A stretch of DNA of 64,000 nucleotides from CAZHRC01 sp964533865 (lineage in GTDB: Bacteria; Bacillota; Clostridia; Tissierellales; Peptoniphilaceae), in NCBI GenBank assembly GCA_964533865.1, contig CAZHRC010000002.1:173917-237916 (forward strand), written 5' to 3'. A model generated the notes under the pieces. It saw nothing but the letters and a program-made list of their open reading frames with translations. It was not told where the DNA came from and made no database searches. Positions 34,845 through 43,088 of this stretch are shown in pieces. Each line of letters starts with the position of its first letter. Position 1 is the first letter of the stretch. A program made the position numbers and the translations under genes.

Positions 34845-35860
34845 AGCTTCACCCCTTCTCCCTCAATGACTTCGCCCATAATGAGGCTATCTTCGCCCAT
34901 GGCTTGTAAGGTTTTTTGAACCTTTTCGACTTCCGAAGGGGCTATGATGAGCACCATGCCCACTCCCATGTTAAACGTGTGAAACATTTCGTCAATCGGG
35001 ACATTTCCCCACTCTTGAAGCTTTTGAAAGACGATCGGTATGGCGTAGTTTTCCAAGTTCCAATAGGCCCCTTGCCCCTCTTTAAGCACTCGCGGAATAT
35101 TTTCGTAGACGCCACCACCTGTGATGTGTGATATGCCTTTCACTTTGCAAGTCTCGATGAGTTTAAGTACGGTTTTGACGTAGATTTTGGTTGGCTTTAA
35201 GAGTTCCTCACCAAGCGTCGTACCAAAGTCTTCGATCGATTGTTCCAATCGATAGCCCATTTTGTCAAAGACGATCTTTCGCACTAGGGAATACCCGTTG
35301 GAGTGAACGCCTGATGAAGGCAAGCCGATAAGCACATCTCCCACCTCGATGTCTTTGCCGGTGATCATGTCTTGGCGATCGACGATTCCCACACAAAAGC
35401 CCGCTAAGTCGTAGTGATCTTTTTGATAGATCCCGGGCATCTCTGCGGTTTCGCCACCTATGAGGGCACAGCCTGCCTGCTTACACCCTTCCACCACGCC
35501 ACTGACGATCTGCGCCATTTTCTCAGGGATGAGATGGCCTGTGGCGATGTAATCTAAAAAGAACATGGGGGTGGCTCCTTGACAGAGTACGTCGTTGACG
35601 CACATGGCCACTGCATCCTGCCCGATGGTATCGTGGCGATCCATTTTAAAAGCCAACTCCACTTTGGTGCCCACTCCATCGGTGCCCGAAACGAGTATCG
35701 GATCTTTCATGTCTTTGAAAGGCGCGCGATAAAGACCTGCAAATCCTCCAATATCCGATACGGATCCCGCGTTGGCGGTCGATTTAATCATCTCTTTGAT
35801 GAGGGCGACTTCCTTGTATCCTGCTTCTTTGTCCACACCAGCGTCTTTGTATGTCAGCAT
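34826..35860 (-). CDS. purM: Phosphoribosylformylglycinamidine cyclo-ligase (AIR synthase)
   Basis: A 344-residue AIR synthase closing the imidazole ring. Family blocks are ILVSGTDGVGTKVELAF, MCVNDVLCQGATPMFFLDY, ALIGGETAEMPGIY, LIGLPSSGVHSNGYSLVRK and HITGGGVYENIPR. ATG 35860 is preceded by AAAGGAGA; the open frame continues upstream into purF without a site. It lies 11 bases after the purF stop. Confidence 0.95.
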   Translation of the reverse strand: MLTYKDAGVDKEAGYKEVALIKEMIKSTANAGSVSDIGGFAGLYRAPFKDMKDPILVSGTDGVGTKVELAFKMDRHDTIGQDAVAMCVNDVLCQGATPMFFLDYIATGHLIPEKMAQIVSGVVEGCKQAGCALIGGETAEMPGIYQKDHYDLAGFCVGIVDRQDMITGKDIEVGDVLIGLPSSGVHSNGYSLVRKIVFDKMGYRLEQSIEDFGTTLGEELLKPTKIYVKTVLKLIETCKVKGISHITGGGVYENIPRVLKEGQGAYWNLENYAIPIVFQKLQEWGNVPIDEMFHTFNMGVGMVLIIAPSEVEKVQKTLQAMGEDSLIMGEVIEGEGVKLCHQKP

Positions 35861-35871
35861 ATGATCTCCTT

Positions 35872-37101
35872 TCAAAAGGGATAGTTTCCTGTAAAACAGT
35901 AATCCATGAAACCGATGTTGGAACAGGCGGTTTTTAATCCGTCCAAAGACAGAAAATGCAAGGTGTCCGATTGGATATACGCCTGAACTTCTTCTGTTGT
36001 ATGCTCGTAACTTATGAGCTCGCCGAGTTTGGGCAGCTCTGGTGAGAGTTCTGCATTTCGTATGACGGGAGGGCAAGCGATGCACACGTGAACCTCTGTA
36101 GCACCAGCATTTCTCAGGATTTCAATCAATCGTTTGATGGTGAGTCCTCGAACGATGGAATCGTCGACGATGATCACCCGCTTGTTTTTGATCAGGCTTT
36201 TTATGGGATTGAGTTTGATAAACACATCTTCTCTTCGCACCCGTTCGTCGGGTTCGATAAAAGTTCTCCCGATGTAACGATTTTTAATAATTGCCTGGGA
36301 ATAGGGTAACCCCGACGCATGAGAATAGCCTTGAGCGGCGATGAGTCCTGAATCCGGCGACCCGATGACCACATCAGCGTCAATTTTCCATTCAGCGGCG
36401 AGACGCTCGCCCATTTTGTAGCGGGCATCGTGAACCAACACCCCGTCGATCACCGAATCTGGACGTGCGGTATAGATAAACTCAAACACATCCGTTCGCT
36501 TGGTCGCATTTGAGCTTTGAACACTACGACAGGTTTTGTCGATGACCACCATTTCCCCCGGTTCAAAATCTCGAATGAACTCTGCTTGCATCGCATCCAC
36601 CACACAGCTCTCCGAGGCGATAACGTAGCCGTCGGCGGTTTTTCCCAAACAAAGGGGCTTTATCCCAAGGCGATCTCTGTAGCCCACCATTTTCCCATCA
36701 TCCATATAAATCAAGGAAAAATCCCCTTCTAAATGATGGAGGTCATCCCAAGCGTAAAAGGGATCTTTGGCAAAGGTACGAAAGAGTCCCTCCATTGAAA
36801 ATCCTGGGTTAAACACGTCACCGTCCATCGCGATCAGCGCTCCATTTTTTTCGACGGGCATCTCTGTCCCGTGGCGATGATCGACAAAGGCCAAGGTTTG
36901 CAATGCATCGGCTTTTTGAGTATCAATGTTTCGCAAAAGCTCTTTCGCCAAACTTTTGCAGTGAATGGTATAGGGCTTGCCTTTTTTCAGGCTTGCCACA
37001 CCTGCCGCCTCTTGGCCTCTATGCTGGATGGCATAGAGGCCGTAGGCCAAGTATTTTAAAGTGGGTACGCTCTTTTGACAAATGCCAAAAATGCCAGCCA
37101 T
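35872..37101 (-). CDS. purF: Amidophosphoribosyltransferase PurF with an inactivated glutaminase domain
   Basis: A 409-residue PurF homologue, shorter than usual (about 450-500). The phosphoribosyltransferase half is normal: YTARPDSVIDG, IKNRYIGRTFIEP and the PRPP loop VIIVDDSIVRGLT (about 309-321). The Ntn glutaminase half has lost its site: the N-terminal nucleophile Cys is Ala2 (MAGIFGI in place of MCGIFGI), the NG pair of AHNGNL is Asp93-Gly94, and the SSDTE segment is missing. The propeptide and Fe-S cysteines of Bacillus PurF are also gone. It should make phosphoribosylamine from PRPP and ammonia only. ATG 37101 overlaps the purE stop (TGATG). Confidence 0.88.
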   Translation of the reverse strand: MAGIFGICQKSVPTLKYLAYGLYAIQHRGQEAAGVASLKKGKPYTIHCKSLAKELLRNIDTQKADALQTLAFVDHRHGTEMPVEKNGALIAMDGDVFNPGFSMEGLFRTFAKDPFYAWDDLHHLEGDFSLIYMDDGKMVGYRDRLGIKPLCLGKTADGYVIASESCVVDAMQAEFIRDFEPGEMVVIDKTCRSVQSSNATKRTDVFEFIYTARPDSVIDGVLVHDARYKMGERLAAEWKIDADVVIGSPDSGLIAAQGYSHASGLPYSQAIIKNRYIGRTFIEPDERVRREDVFIKLNPIKSLIKNKRVIIVDDSIVRGLTIKRLIEILRNAGATEVHVCIACPPVIRNAELSPELPKLGELISYEHTTEEVQAYIQSDTLHFLSLDGLKTACSNIGFMDYCFTGNYPF

Positions 37102-37583
37102 CAGCTCTCTCCCAGTTGGGCGTTTTGCGCTATGATTTTTTCCTTCATCGCCAGTTTGTCCTGACGTAAGGCGGTTGTATACTTCGGATCGGCGACGGCG
37201 AGTATTTGTGTCGCGAGTATCGCTGCATTTTCCCCACCGTTAATCGCAACCGTCGCCACCGGAATGCCAGAAGGCATCTGCACGATGGACAACAGGGAAT
37301 CCAAGCCGTCCATGGTGGAGGACTTAATCGGCACGCCGATAACTGGCAAAGTCACCATGCCGGCGATGACACCTGCCAAGTGAGCCGCTTTTCCAGCTAG
37401 GGCGATAACTACGCCAATTTCTCGACTTTCAAACTCCGCCACGTAGTCTTCGAGTACGTCGAGGGCGCGATGAGCGGAAATCACCCGTTTTTCGTACCCT
37501 ACGCCAAAGGCATCGAGTTTATCGAACACTTTTTGGGCTTGGTCCACATCGGACAAACTGCCCATAATCACTGCTACTTTCAT
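37101..37583 (-). CDS. purE: N5-carboxyaminoimidazole ribonucleotide mutase / AIR carboxylase subunit
   Basis: A 160-residue PurE with the MGSLSDVDQA substrate loop, ISAHR, GKAAHLAG (family GAAHLPG) and LDSLLSIVQMPSGIPVATVAI. The fold and motifs are nearer to class I than to the CO2-using class II enzyme, though SAHRAL and AGKAAHL are not typical. No purK lies in the operon, so the carboxyl source is open. It is placed between purL and purF with minimal gaps. Confidence 0.9.
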   Translation of the reverse strand: MKVAVIMGSLSDVDQAQKVFDKLDAFGVGYEKRVISAHRALDVLEDYVAEFESREIGVVIALAGKAAHLAGVIAGMVTLPVIGVPIKSSTMDGLDSLLSIVQMPSGIPVATVAINGGENAAILATQILAVADPKYTTALRQDKLAMKEKIIAQNAQLGES

Positions 37584-37585
37584 GA

Positions 37586-40500
37586 CTACCTCCTAAAATG
37601 GTCGGGTTGGTTGGCTACGGGGACGTTGGTGTAGAGTGTCTCGTCCATGCGATCAAAAAGGGATAACTCCCCATAAGCGGTGCCATCTTTGGATAAAATC
37701 CCATTGATTTGGGAGATTCCTGACATATAGGCCTCTTCTGCCACCGAGACGATGGTCACCTGCTCTTCTAATGTTTTCAGATTCGCTGTGCTGACGTCCA
37801 GCTTTTTCCCGGCGACCGGTGCGCTGTAAGTGCTATGTTGTGGCATTTTTGCCGTCACCGGGGAAGCGTTGACTACGGTGAACGTCTCGAGACTGTGGAG
37901 GAAAGTGTGGTCGGTATTGGCGTTAAAAGCCAGATCCAATTCGCCGAACACCCCAGCTTCCACCATGGCGCAAAAACCCATTCCCACGCCGACAACCATA
38001 CCTTTTCGCCTGCGCAGTGCTTCGATTGCCAACTTTACCTTTTTGTCTTGTAGCACCACCGCCAAGGGCCTGGATCCATTTCCTATGGCAGACCCGTAAT
38101 AATCACCATTTGGCAAATAAAGGAGATCCGCAGCGTCAATGGCCTTTGCGAGGTGAACCAGATCTTCGCTAAAAGCGCGGTGGGAGGAGGTGCGCAAGAC
38201 GATGGTTTCCACCTGGTAGCCTCTCTGTACTAAAAATGCGGCGCCGTCGTATTCTCCAGTTGCCCCAAGCAACACGGGAATCACCGCTTTTTCTCCTTCA
38301 AATGCCGAGTATTCTCCGCGTTTTGTAACGACTACGGGGGATGTTCTGTGGGTTTTAGGGGTGAAAAAGATGGGCGCATTCGCCGATTGGTACATGGTCT
38401 TTAAGGCGTCGAAATCGTAAGCTACACCATTGACTACAAGATCTCCCGCTGTGGTGCCGAGTCGGATAAAACCATCGCCGAGTTCTTCATCGGTTTCGAT
38501 GACGATCGCCCCTGGCGCATAACGATAAAGCTCAGAGCTTTCAATGTGAAATGCCACTTCGTTGCCAAAACCCATTTCGAGCAAGGTGTGGAACAGGCCT
38601 TGACTCGTCAACGTCGACGCGGCATACACTTTTTTGTCCAAAACAAGGTCTCGCACCTTCTTAAAGGAGACGTTTAACCCTTCACCGTCGATGACACCAT
38701 GCTCATCTACGGTCACTTCGGTGATGTAGAGGTTGTGACCTCGCCCTTTTAGCCCTCTCGATACAATGTGCTCCGCACGTTCTGTTGCGACGGCAAAAGA
38801 CACCAAAGTCGGTGGCACGTCGATAGCGCCAAAGGTTCCGCTCATACTGTCTTTGCCTCCCACACAGGGAACATTAAGGTCTGCCATAGCGCGATATGCT
38901 CCGAGAAGGGCTGCCAAAGGCATACCAAATCGGGCAGGATCCTGTTTGATACTTGGAAAGTACTCTTGGAAGGTCAGTCTTGCGGTGGTCGGATCCCCAC
39001 CGGTGGCGACAATTTTTGCCACACTATCGACCACGGCGCAAAAGCCTGCATGGAAACTGGATTTTTCGCCGATTTCTGGAAAGTAGCCGCTCGTCATGAT
39101 CGAACACGTTTCGGTGTGACCGGCGACGGGTATGCGCCCCACCATGCCCAACTCCGAAGTGAGCCCCGTGTCGCCACCGTATTGAAGGTGATAAGCCACA
39201 CGATCGATGGTGCTGTCAAAATAGTGGCCCAAGTTCTTTTGAGAAGCGCCGTTTAAAGAGGTGAGAATCCCTTCAATGTCCTCGGGGGCGTTGGCGTAAA
39301 GGTCGGATTTCGCGATGGCGATTTCAGCATCCATATGCTTGACTGCCCCAGCCGAATCAAGGAGTGCACGATCAAATTCCGCCACCACATCCTCTCCCCA
39401 AAACATGCGCATGCGATTGGAGGCGTTGACGTCGGCGACTAGCACATAGGCCACGTCCTCTTCATCGCAAAGGGCGGTGAAGCGATCGAGGTCCTCTCTG
39501 CTGACGACGACGGCCATCCGCTCTTGGGATTCGGACAAGGCGACTTCGTAGGCGTTGAGCCCAGGGTACTTGAGATTCACCCGATCCAAATAAATATCCA
39601 AGCCTTCTGCGAGTTCGGTCACTGCAATCGCCACGCCACCTGCACCGAAGTCGTTGCATTTTTTGATCAATGACGCAGCGTCATGGCGTTTAAAAAGTCG
39701 GATAATGTGGCGCTCCACAAAGGGGTTCCCCTTTTGAACTTCAGCACCGGCTTTTTTCAACGACTCGGTAGTTTGGACTTTTGATGAACCCACCGCAGCC
39801 CCCAAACCATCTCGACCGGTATCTGCGCCGAGTAGGAGGATCACATCGCCCGGCACCGGCTCTTCGCGCCTGACGTTTGCCGCTGGTGCCACCGCCATAA
39901 GAGCACCAAGTTCCATGCGTTTCGCTTCAAAACCCGGGTGATAAAACTCTCTCGCATAGGAAGCGTTCAATCCAATTTGATTGGCATAGTCAGAAAACCC
40001 GGCGAGGGCGGTGTTAGTGATATAACGTTGGGGCAATTTGTTCGGTAACGTCTCTTCGTAGGCTTTTTTTGGATCGCCACAACCTGTGATACGCATACTT
40101 TGATACACATGAGCCCTACCGGACAAGGGATCTCGGATGCCGCCACCTATACAAGTGTGCGCACCGCCATAGGGTTCAATCTCCGTGGGGTGGTTGTGGG
40201 TTTCGTTTTTGAACATGACAAGATGAGGTATGAGCTCGCCATCGACATCGATGTCTTTTTTTAGGGAGCAAGCGTTAACCTCTGATGACACTTCCAAATC
40301 CTCGAGGTCGCCACGCATTCTCATCTCTTTCATGTTGATCGTGGTCACATCCATAAGGGTCATCGGCTTTGGTGCGTCGCCGTAGACGTCGTGTCGTGAT
40401 GATTTGTAGTTTTCGAGTGTTTCGTCAATTAGGGTTTTGTAAAATCCACCGGTGGATACCCGGTCGATATGCGTCAAAAAAGTAGTGTGTCGGCAATGAT

Positions 40501-41128
40501 CCGACCAGTAAGTATCTAATATTTTTAATTCGATCCATTTGGGCTGGCGTCCAATGGTGCGATAATAGTCTTGTAAATAGAAACTGTCGTCGAGATCAAA
40601 GGAAAAATCTCGAATAAAATCGGTTAACGTTTCTGAACTCATTTCAGTAAAGCCAGTGACTTCACCGAGTTCATCGTCGTCAGAAGTGTCATAAGCGTAG
40701 TGTGCAAAGTCCAATGGAACGCTCTCGCTCACCACTGGGTTAATTAAATAAGAAGAAATGGTAGCAAATTCAGAATCTGAAAGTGCACTAAAAATGTAAA
40801 GCTCTGAAGCGAGTACTTCGGTGTCGATGTTTTTAAAGGTGGAGAGGTAAGTTTTGACCATGTCTTGCTGCTGATGATACTGACCTTGTTTGTCGATGAT
40901 GCGCAGTGCGCGCTCTGTGGCTTTTAACTCGGGGAAAGCAAATGAAACCCCCCCTGCGGACAGATCAAACACTTCTTTTGCGATGGCGATTTCATCGATG
41001 GGTTGTTCAAACTGTAGGATTTCATAGTATTCAAAATCCCCTTGAGTCACTTTGAGAAAGTCTCTGATTTCCTTTGTGATCCGGTGTTTTTTCTGGTCTA
41101 AACCGTCATGCTTTTTATAAAGAATCAT
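37586..41128 (-). CDS. purL: FGAM synthase PurL, single-chain form with an inactivated glutaminase domain
   Basis: A 1180-residue large PurL of the clostridial single-chain type. The synthase core is intact: TYWSDHCRHTTF, FKNETHNHPTEIEPYGGA, GDFGAGGVA-type CNDFGAGGVAIAVTELAEG and GGKDSMSGTFGAIDVP. The C-terminal class I glutaminase domain (about 945-1170) is still recognisable but dead. The nucleophile elbow GICNGF reads GVGMGF, with Gly1049 in the Cys place; PGGFSAGDE reads PNGDYYGSA; and the closing MPHPER triad segment reads LSLFDRM. It should therefore amidate FGAR with free ammonia. It overlaps purC by four bases (ATGA). Confidence 0.9.
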   Translation of the reverse strand: MILYKKHDGLDQKKHRITKEIRDFLKVTQGDFEYYEILQFEQPIDEIAIAKEVFDLSAGGVSFAFPELKATERALRIIDKQGQYHQQQDMVKTYLSTFKNIDTEVLASELYIFSALSDSEFATISSYLINPVVSESVPLDFAHYAYDTSDDDELGEVTGFTEMSSETLTDFIRDFSFDLDDSFYLQDYYRTIGRQPKWIELKILDTYWSDHCRHTTFLTHIDRVSTGGFYKTLIDETLENYKSSRHDVYGDAPKPMTLMDVTTINMKEMRMRGDLEDLEVSSEVNACSLKKDIDVDGELIPHLVMFKNETHNHPTEIEPYGGAHTCIGGGIRDPLSGRAHVYQSMRITGCGDPKKAYEETLPNKLPQRYITNTALAGFSDYANQIGLNASYAREFYHPGFEAKRMELGALMAVAPAANVRREEPVPGDVILLLGADTGRDGLGAAVGSSKVQTTESLKKAGAEVQKGNPFVERHIIRLFKRHDAASLIKKCNDFGAGGVAIAVTELAEGLDIYLDRVNLKYPGLNAYEVALSESQERMAVVVSREDLDRFTALCDEEDVAYVLVADVNASNRMRMFWGEDVVAEFDRALLDSAGAVKHMDAEIAIAKSDLYANAPEDIEGILTSLNGASQKNLGHYFDSTIDRVAYHLQYGGDTGLTSELGMVGRIPVAGHTETCSIMTSGYFPEIGEKSSFHAGFCAVVDSVAKIVATGGDPTTARLTFQEYFPSIKQDPARFGMPLAALLGAYRAMADLNVPCVGGKDSMSGTFGAIDVPPTLVSFAVATERAEHIVSRGLKGRGHNLYITEVTVDEHGVIDGEGLNVSFKKVRDLVLDKKVYAASTLTSQGLFHTLLEMGFGNEVAFHIESSELYRYAPGAIVIETDEELGDGFIRLGTTAGDLVVNGVAYDFDALKTMYQSANAPIFFTPKTHRTSPVVVTKRGEYSAFEGEKAVIPVLLGATGEYDGAAFLVQRGYQVETIVLRTSSHRAFSEDLVHLAKAIDAADLLYLPNGDYYGSAIGNGSRPLAVVLQDKKVKLAIEALRRRKGMVVGVGMGFCAMVEAGVFGELDLAFNANTDHTFLHSLETFTVVNASPVTAKMPQHSTYSAPVAGKKLDVSTANLKTLEEQVTIVSVAEEAYMSGISQINGILSKDGTAYGELSLFDRMDETLYTNVPVANQPDHFRR

Positions 41129-41817
41129 TGGTTCCCCCTAGCGAGCAGTTGTTTTTGAAGGTCGAATGGCTCTACCTTCTCACCGTCCTTATAGGCGCGC
41201 ATGTTACCGGAGGAAATTTCGTCAATGAGGACCACTTCCCCTTGAGGATTGCGACCAAATTCCAGTTTGATATCGTATAGGATCAGATTCTTCTCAGCTA
41301 AAATACAGCGAATACTCTCAGCAATTATCTTGGTTTGACCGATGAGGGCGGCGTATTCTTCAGGGGACAGCACACCAAGCTCGACTAGCGCGTCTTCTGT
41401 GATCAGTGGATCACCGGCGTCGTCGTCTTTGATGGTGATTTCAACGTAGTTATCAAGGTCTTGGCCTTCCATGCAATACTTGCTATAGCGACGATAAAAG
41501 GATCCTACCGCTTTGAATCGCGAGATCACTTCCAAGCCCTTGCCAAAAGGCTGACATTTCTCGACCATCATCGTCCCTTTTTCTCTGTCGGCCGAGATGT
41601 AATGGGTTTTGATGCCTTCGACGGCCAATCGCTCAAAAAAGAACGCCGATAATTCCAGATTGGCAATTCCCACTCCGTCGACGGTTAGTCCGATAGCGTT
41701 TGCGCCAGGATCAAAAACCCCGTCCACGCCTGTCATGTCGTCTTTAAACGTCAACATGATCCGTTCGTCTTCACATTCGTACACATCTTTGGTTTTACCC
41801 GTATACAATAGCTTCAT
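41125..41817 (-). CDS. purC: SAICAR synthase
   Basis: A 230-residue enzyme ligating aspartate to CAIR. It opens MKLLYTGKTKDVYE and carries FKDDMTGVDG, EVISRFKAVGSFYRRY, YVEITIKDDDAGDP, LYDIKLEFGR and LIDEISSGNMRAY, the last two forming the ATP/Mg site. First gene of the operon; AGGAGG precedes the ATG, directly after the riboswitch terminator. Confidence 0.95.
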   Translation of the reverse strand: MKLLYTGKTKDVYECEDERIMLTFKDDMTGVDGVFDPGANAIGLTVDGVGIANLELSAFFFERLAVEGIKTHYISADREKGTMMVEKCQPFGKGLEVISRFKAVGSFYRRYSKYCMEGQDLDNYVEITIKDDDAGDPLITEDALVELGVLSPEEYAALIGQTKIIAESIRCILAEKNLILYDIKLEFGRNPQGEVVLIDEISSGNMRAYKDGEKVEPFDLQKQLLARGNQ

Positions 41818-41838
41818 CGCATCCTCCTAGAATAAAAT

Positions 41839-41960
41839 AAGCCAGAATAGATAGGTGCGAAACCTATCCATCCTGGCTTTTTTCCATTTGGTGTACACCT
41901 ATCGGTGTTGTATCGCTTGGACCAGCAAGTTATCCTTCGGAACCCTAGATACACTTTCGT
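41839..41960 (-). promoter_or_regulatory. PRPP riboswitch (ykkC class, subtype 2b) with terminator, controlling the pur operon
   Basis: On the minus strand the leader carries the ykkC-class hallmarks GAAAGTGTATCTAGGGTTCCG and then GCTGGTCCAAGCGATAC and a terminal ACACC helix (aptamer about 41885-41960). A strong hairpin follows (AAGCCAG...CTGGCTT, 41839-41879, with an ATAGGT/ACCTAT core), then a T-rich stretch before purC. Among ykkC subtypes, purine operons are controlled by the PRPP-sensing variant, which turns expression on. Subtype is assigned by gene context and by the AAGUG..AAGYGA pattern; the ppGpp subtype is the alternative. Confidence 0.82.
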
Positions 41961-41988
41961 TCTTTCTATTCAATTGGTTTCCAAAGAA

Positions 41989-42017
41989 AACATATCATAC
42001 CTCTTTGAATTTATCAA
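41989..42017 (-). promoter_or_regulatory. Promoter of the pur operon
   Basis: Minus-strand TTGATA (42012-42017), 17-base spacer with an extended TG, TATGTT (41989-41994). It starts transcription just before the riboswitch aptamer. Confidence 0.65.
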
Positions 42018-42095
42018 GTTTTTAGCCCACGCCTTCAAAACGTCCTCAACCGCAGAACGGCGCCGTTTCATCGTCAACAGATTCTAAAAAAGCAA

Positions 42096-42126
42096 AAAAC
42101 CGCAATAAAAATCGCGGTTTTTTTCA
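42096..42126 (-). terminator. Terminator of the fab-acc operon
   Basis: Stem AAAAACCGC / GCGGTTTTT with A and T runs at both ends, 12 bases after the accA stop. It also insulates the pur promoter. Confidence 0.8.
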
Positions 42127-42137
42127 TTTTTTTGTTA

Positions 42138-43088
42138 TTACAACGCCCCTATGACTCGGTATTTGTGATAGCGCAAATTCAATAACGTTTCGGGGTCCAA
42201 TTCATCCAACTCTTTTAAACTGCGTGCGAGAACATCTGCCATTAAGGCTTTTACCTGTTCAGGGTTCTCTTGAGCGCCGCCTGTGGGCTCGTCGATGATT
42301 CCGTCGATAACCCCCCCTGCAAACAAGTCGTAGCTGGTGAGCTTCATCATCTTCGCCGCTCTTTCCGCTTGGGTGTTATCCTTCCACAGTATACTGGCGT
42401 AACCTTCAGGACTGATAATGGAGTAGATGCTGTTTTCGAGCATGTACACTTTATCTGCCACTGCCAAAGCCAAGGCTCCACCGCTGCCACCTTCGCCGAT
42501 AACGAAAGTGATCATGGGGACGTCGAAGAAAAAGGACTCTTGGATATTTTTCGCTATGGCCTCAGCCTGACCCTTGTTTTCCGCTTCGATGCCACAAAAA
42601 GCCCCCGGAGTATCAACGAAAAGGACGATGGGCCGGCGAAACTTCTGGGCCTGTTTCATCAAACGAATGGACTTGCGATACCCTTCGGGGTTGGGCATGC
42701 CAAAATTGCGTTCGATGTTTTCCTGAGTGTCTCTGCCTTTTTGTTGGCCGATGACGGTGACCGGCCTGCCGTTAAATCGTGCGATACCACCAACGATGGC
42801 GCTGTCTTCACCGCCTTTGCGGTCGCCAAACAGCTCGATAAAATCGTCGAATAAGTTATCGATATAGTAAAACGCCGTTGGCCGCTCAAGTTTTCGCGCC
42901 AGTCGCACACGTTCCATGGGCGGAATCGAGGCATAGGTTTTTTTCAAAATCTCTTGGAGCTGACTTTCAATGGCCACTATTTCATCTTGAATATTGACCC
43001 CGCGATCCACTGTCAAAGCCTTCATGCTCTCTAAGGTGTCGAGGGTGTCTTTCAAGGTTTTTTCGATACTGTTATAATCCATTGTCAT
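42138..43088 (-). CDS. accA: Acetyl-CoA carboxylase carboxyltransferase subunit alpha
   Basis: A 316-residue AccA. An N-terminal helical part leads into LARKLERPTAFYYIDNLFDDFIELFGDRKGGED, then the crotonase-type core (VTVIGQQKGRDTQENIERNFGM, FVDTPGAFCGIEAENKGQAEAIA, VIGEGGSGGALALAVADKVYMLE). With AccD it moves the carboxyl group from biotin to acetyl-CoA. It overlaps accD by 17 bases and is last of the operon. Confidence 0.95.
   Translation of the reverse strand: MTMDYNSIEKTLKDTLDTLESMKALTVDRGVNIQDEIVAIESQLQEILKKTYASIPPMERVRLARKLERPTAFYYIDNLFDDFIELFGDRKGGEDSAIVGGIARFNGRPVTVIGQQKGRDTQENIERNFGMPNPEGYRKSIRLMKQAQKFRRPIVLFVDTPGAFCGIEAENKGQAEAIAKNIQESFFFDVPMITFVIGEGGSGGALALAVADKVYMLENSIYSIISPEGYASILWKDNTQAERAAKMMKLTSYDLFAGGVIDGIIDEPTGGAQENPEQVKALMADVLARSLKELDELDPETLLNLRYHKYRVIGAL

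Noticed and set aside
34826..36085. Extended purM reading to 36085
   Set aside because: The extra front part lies inside purF and lacks PurM homology; ATG 35860 has AAAGGAGA.
35872..41128. Sequencing error as the cause of the missing Cys in PurF and PurL
   Set aside because: Each protein has several independent changes around its glutaminase site and an otherwise clean frame, so a single base error cannot explain it.
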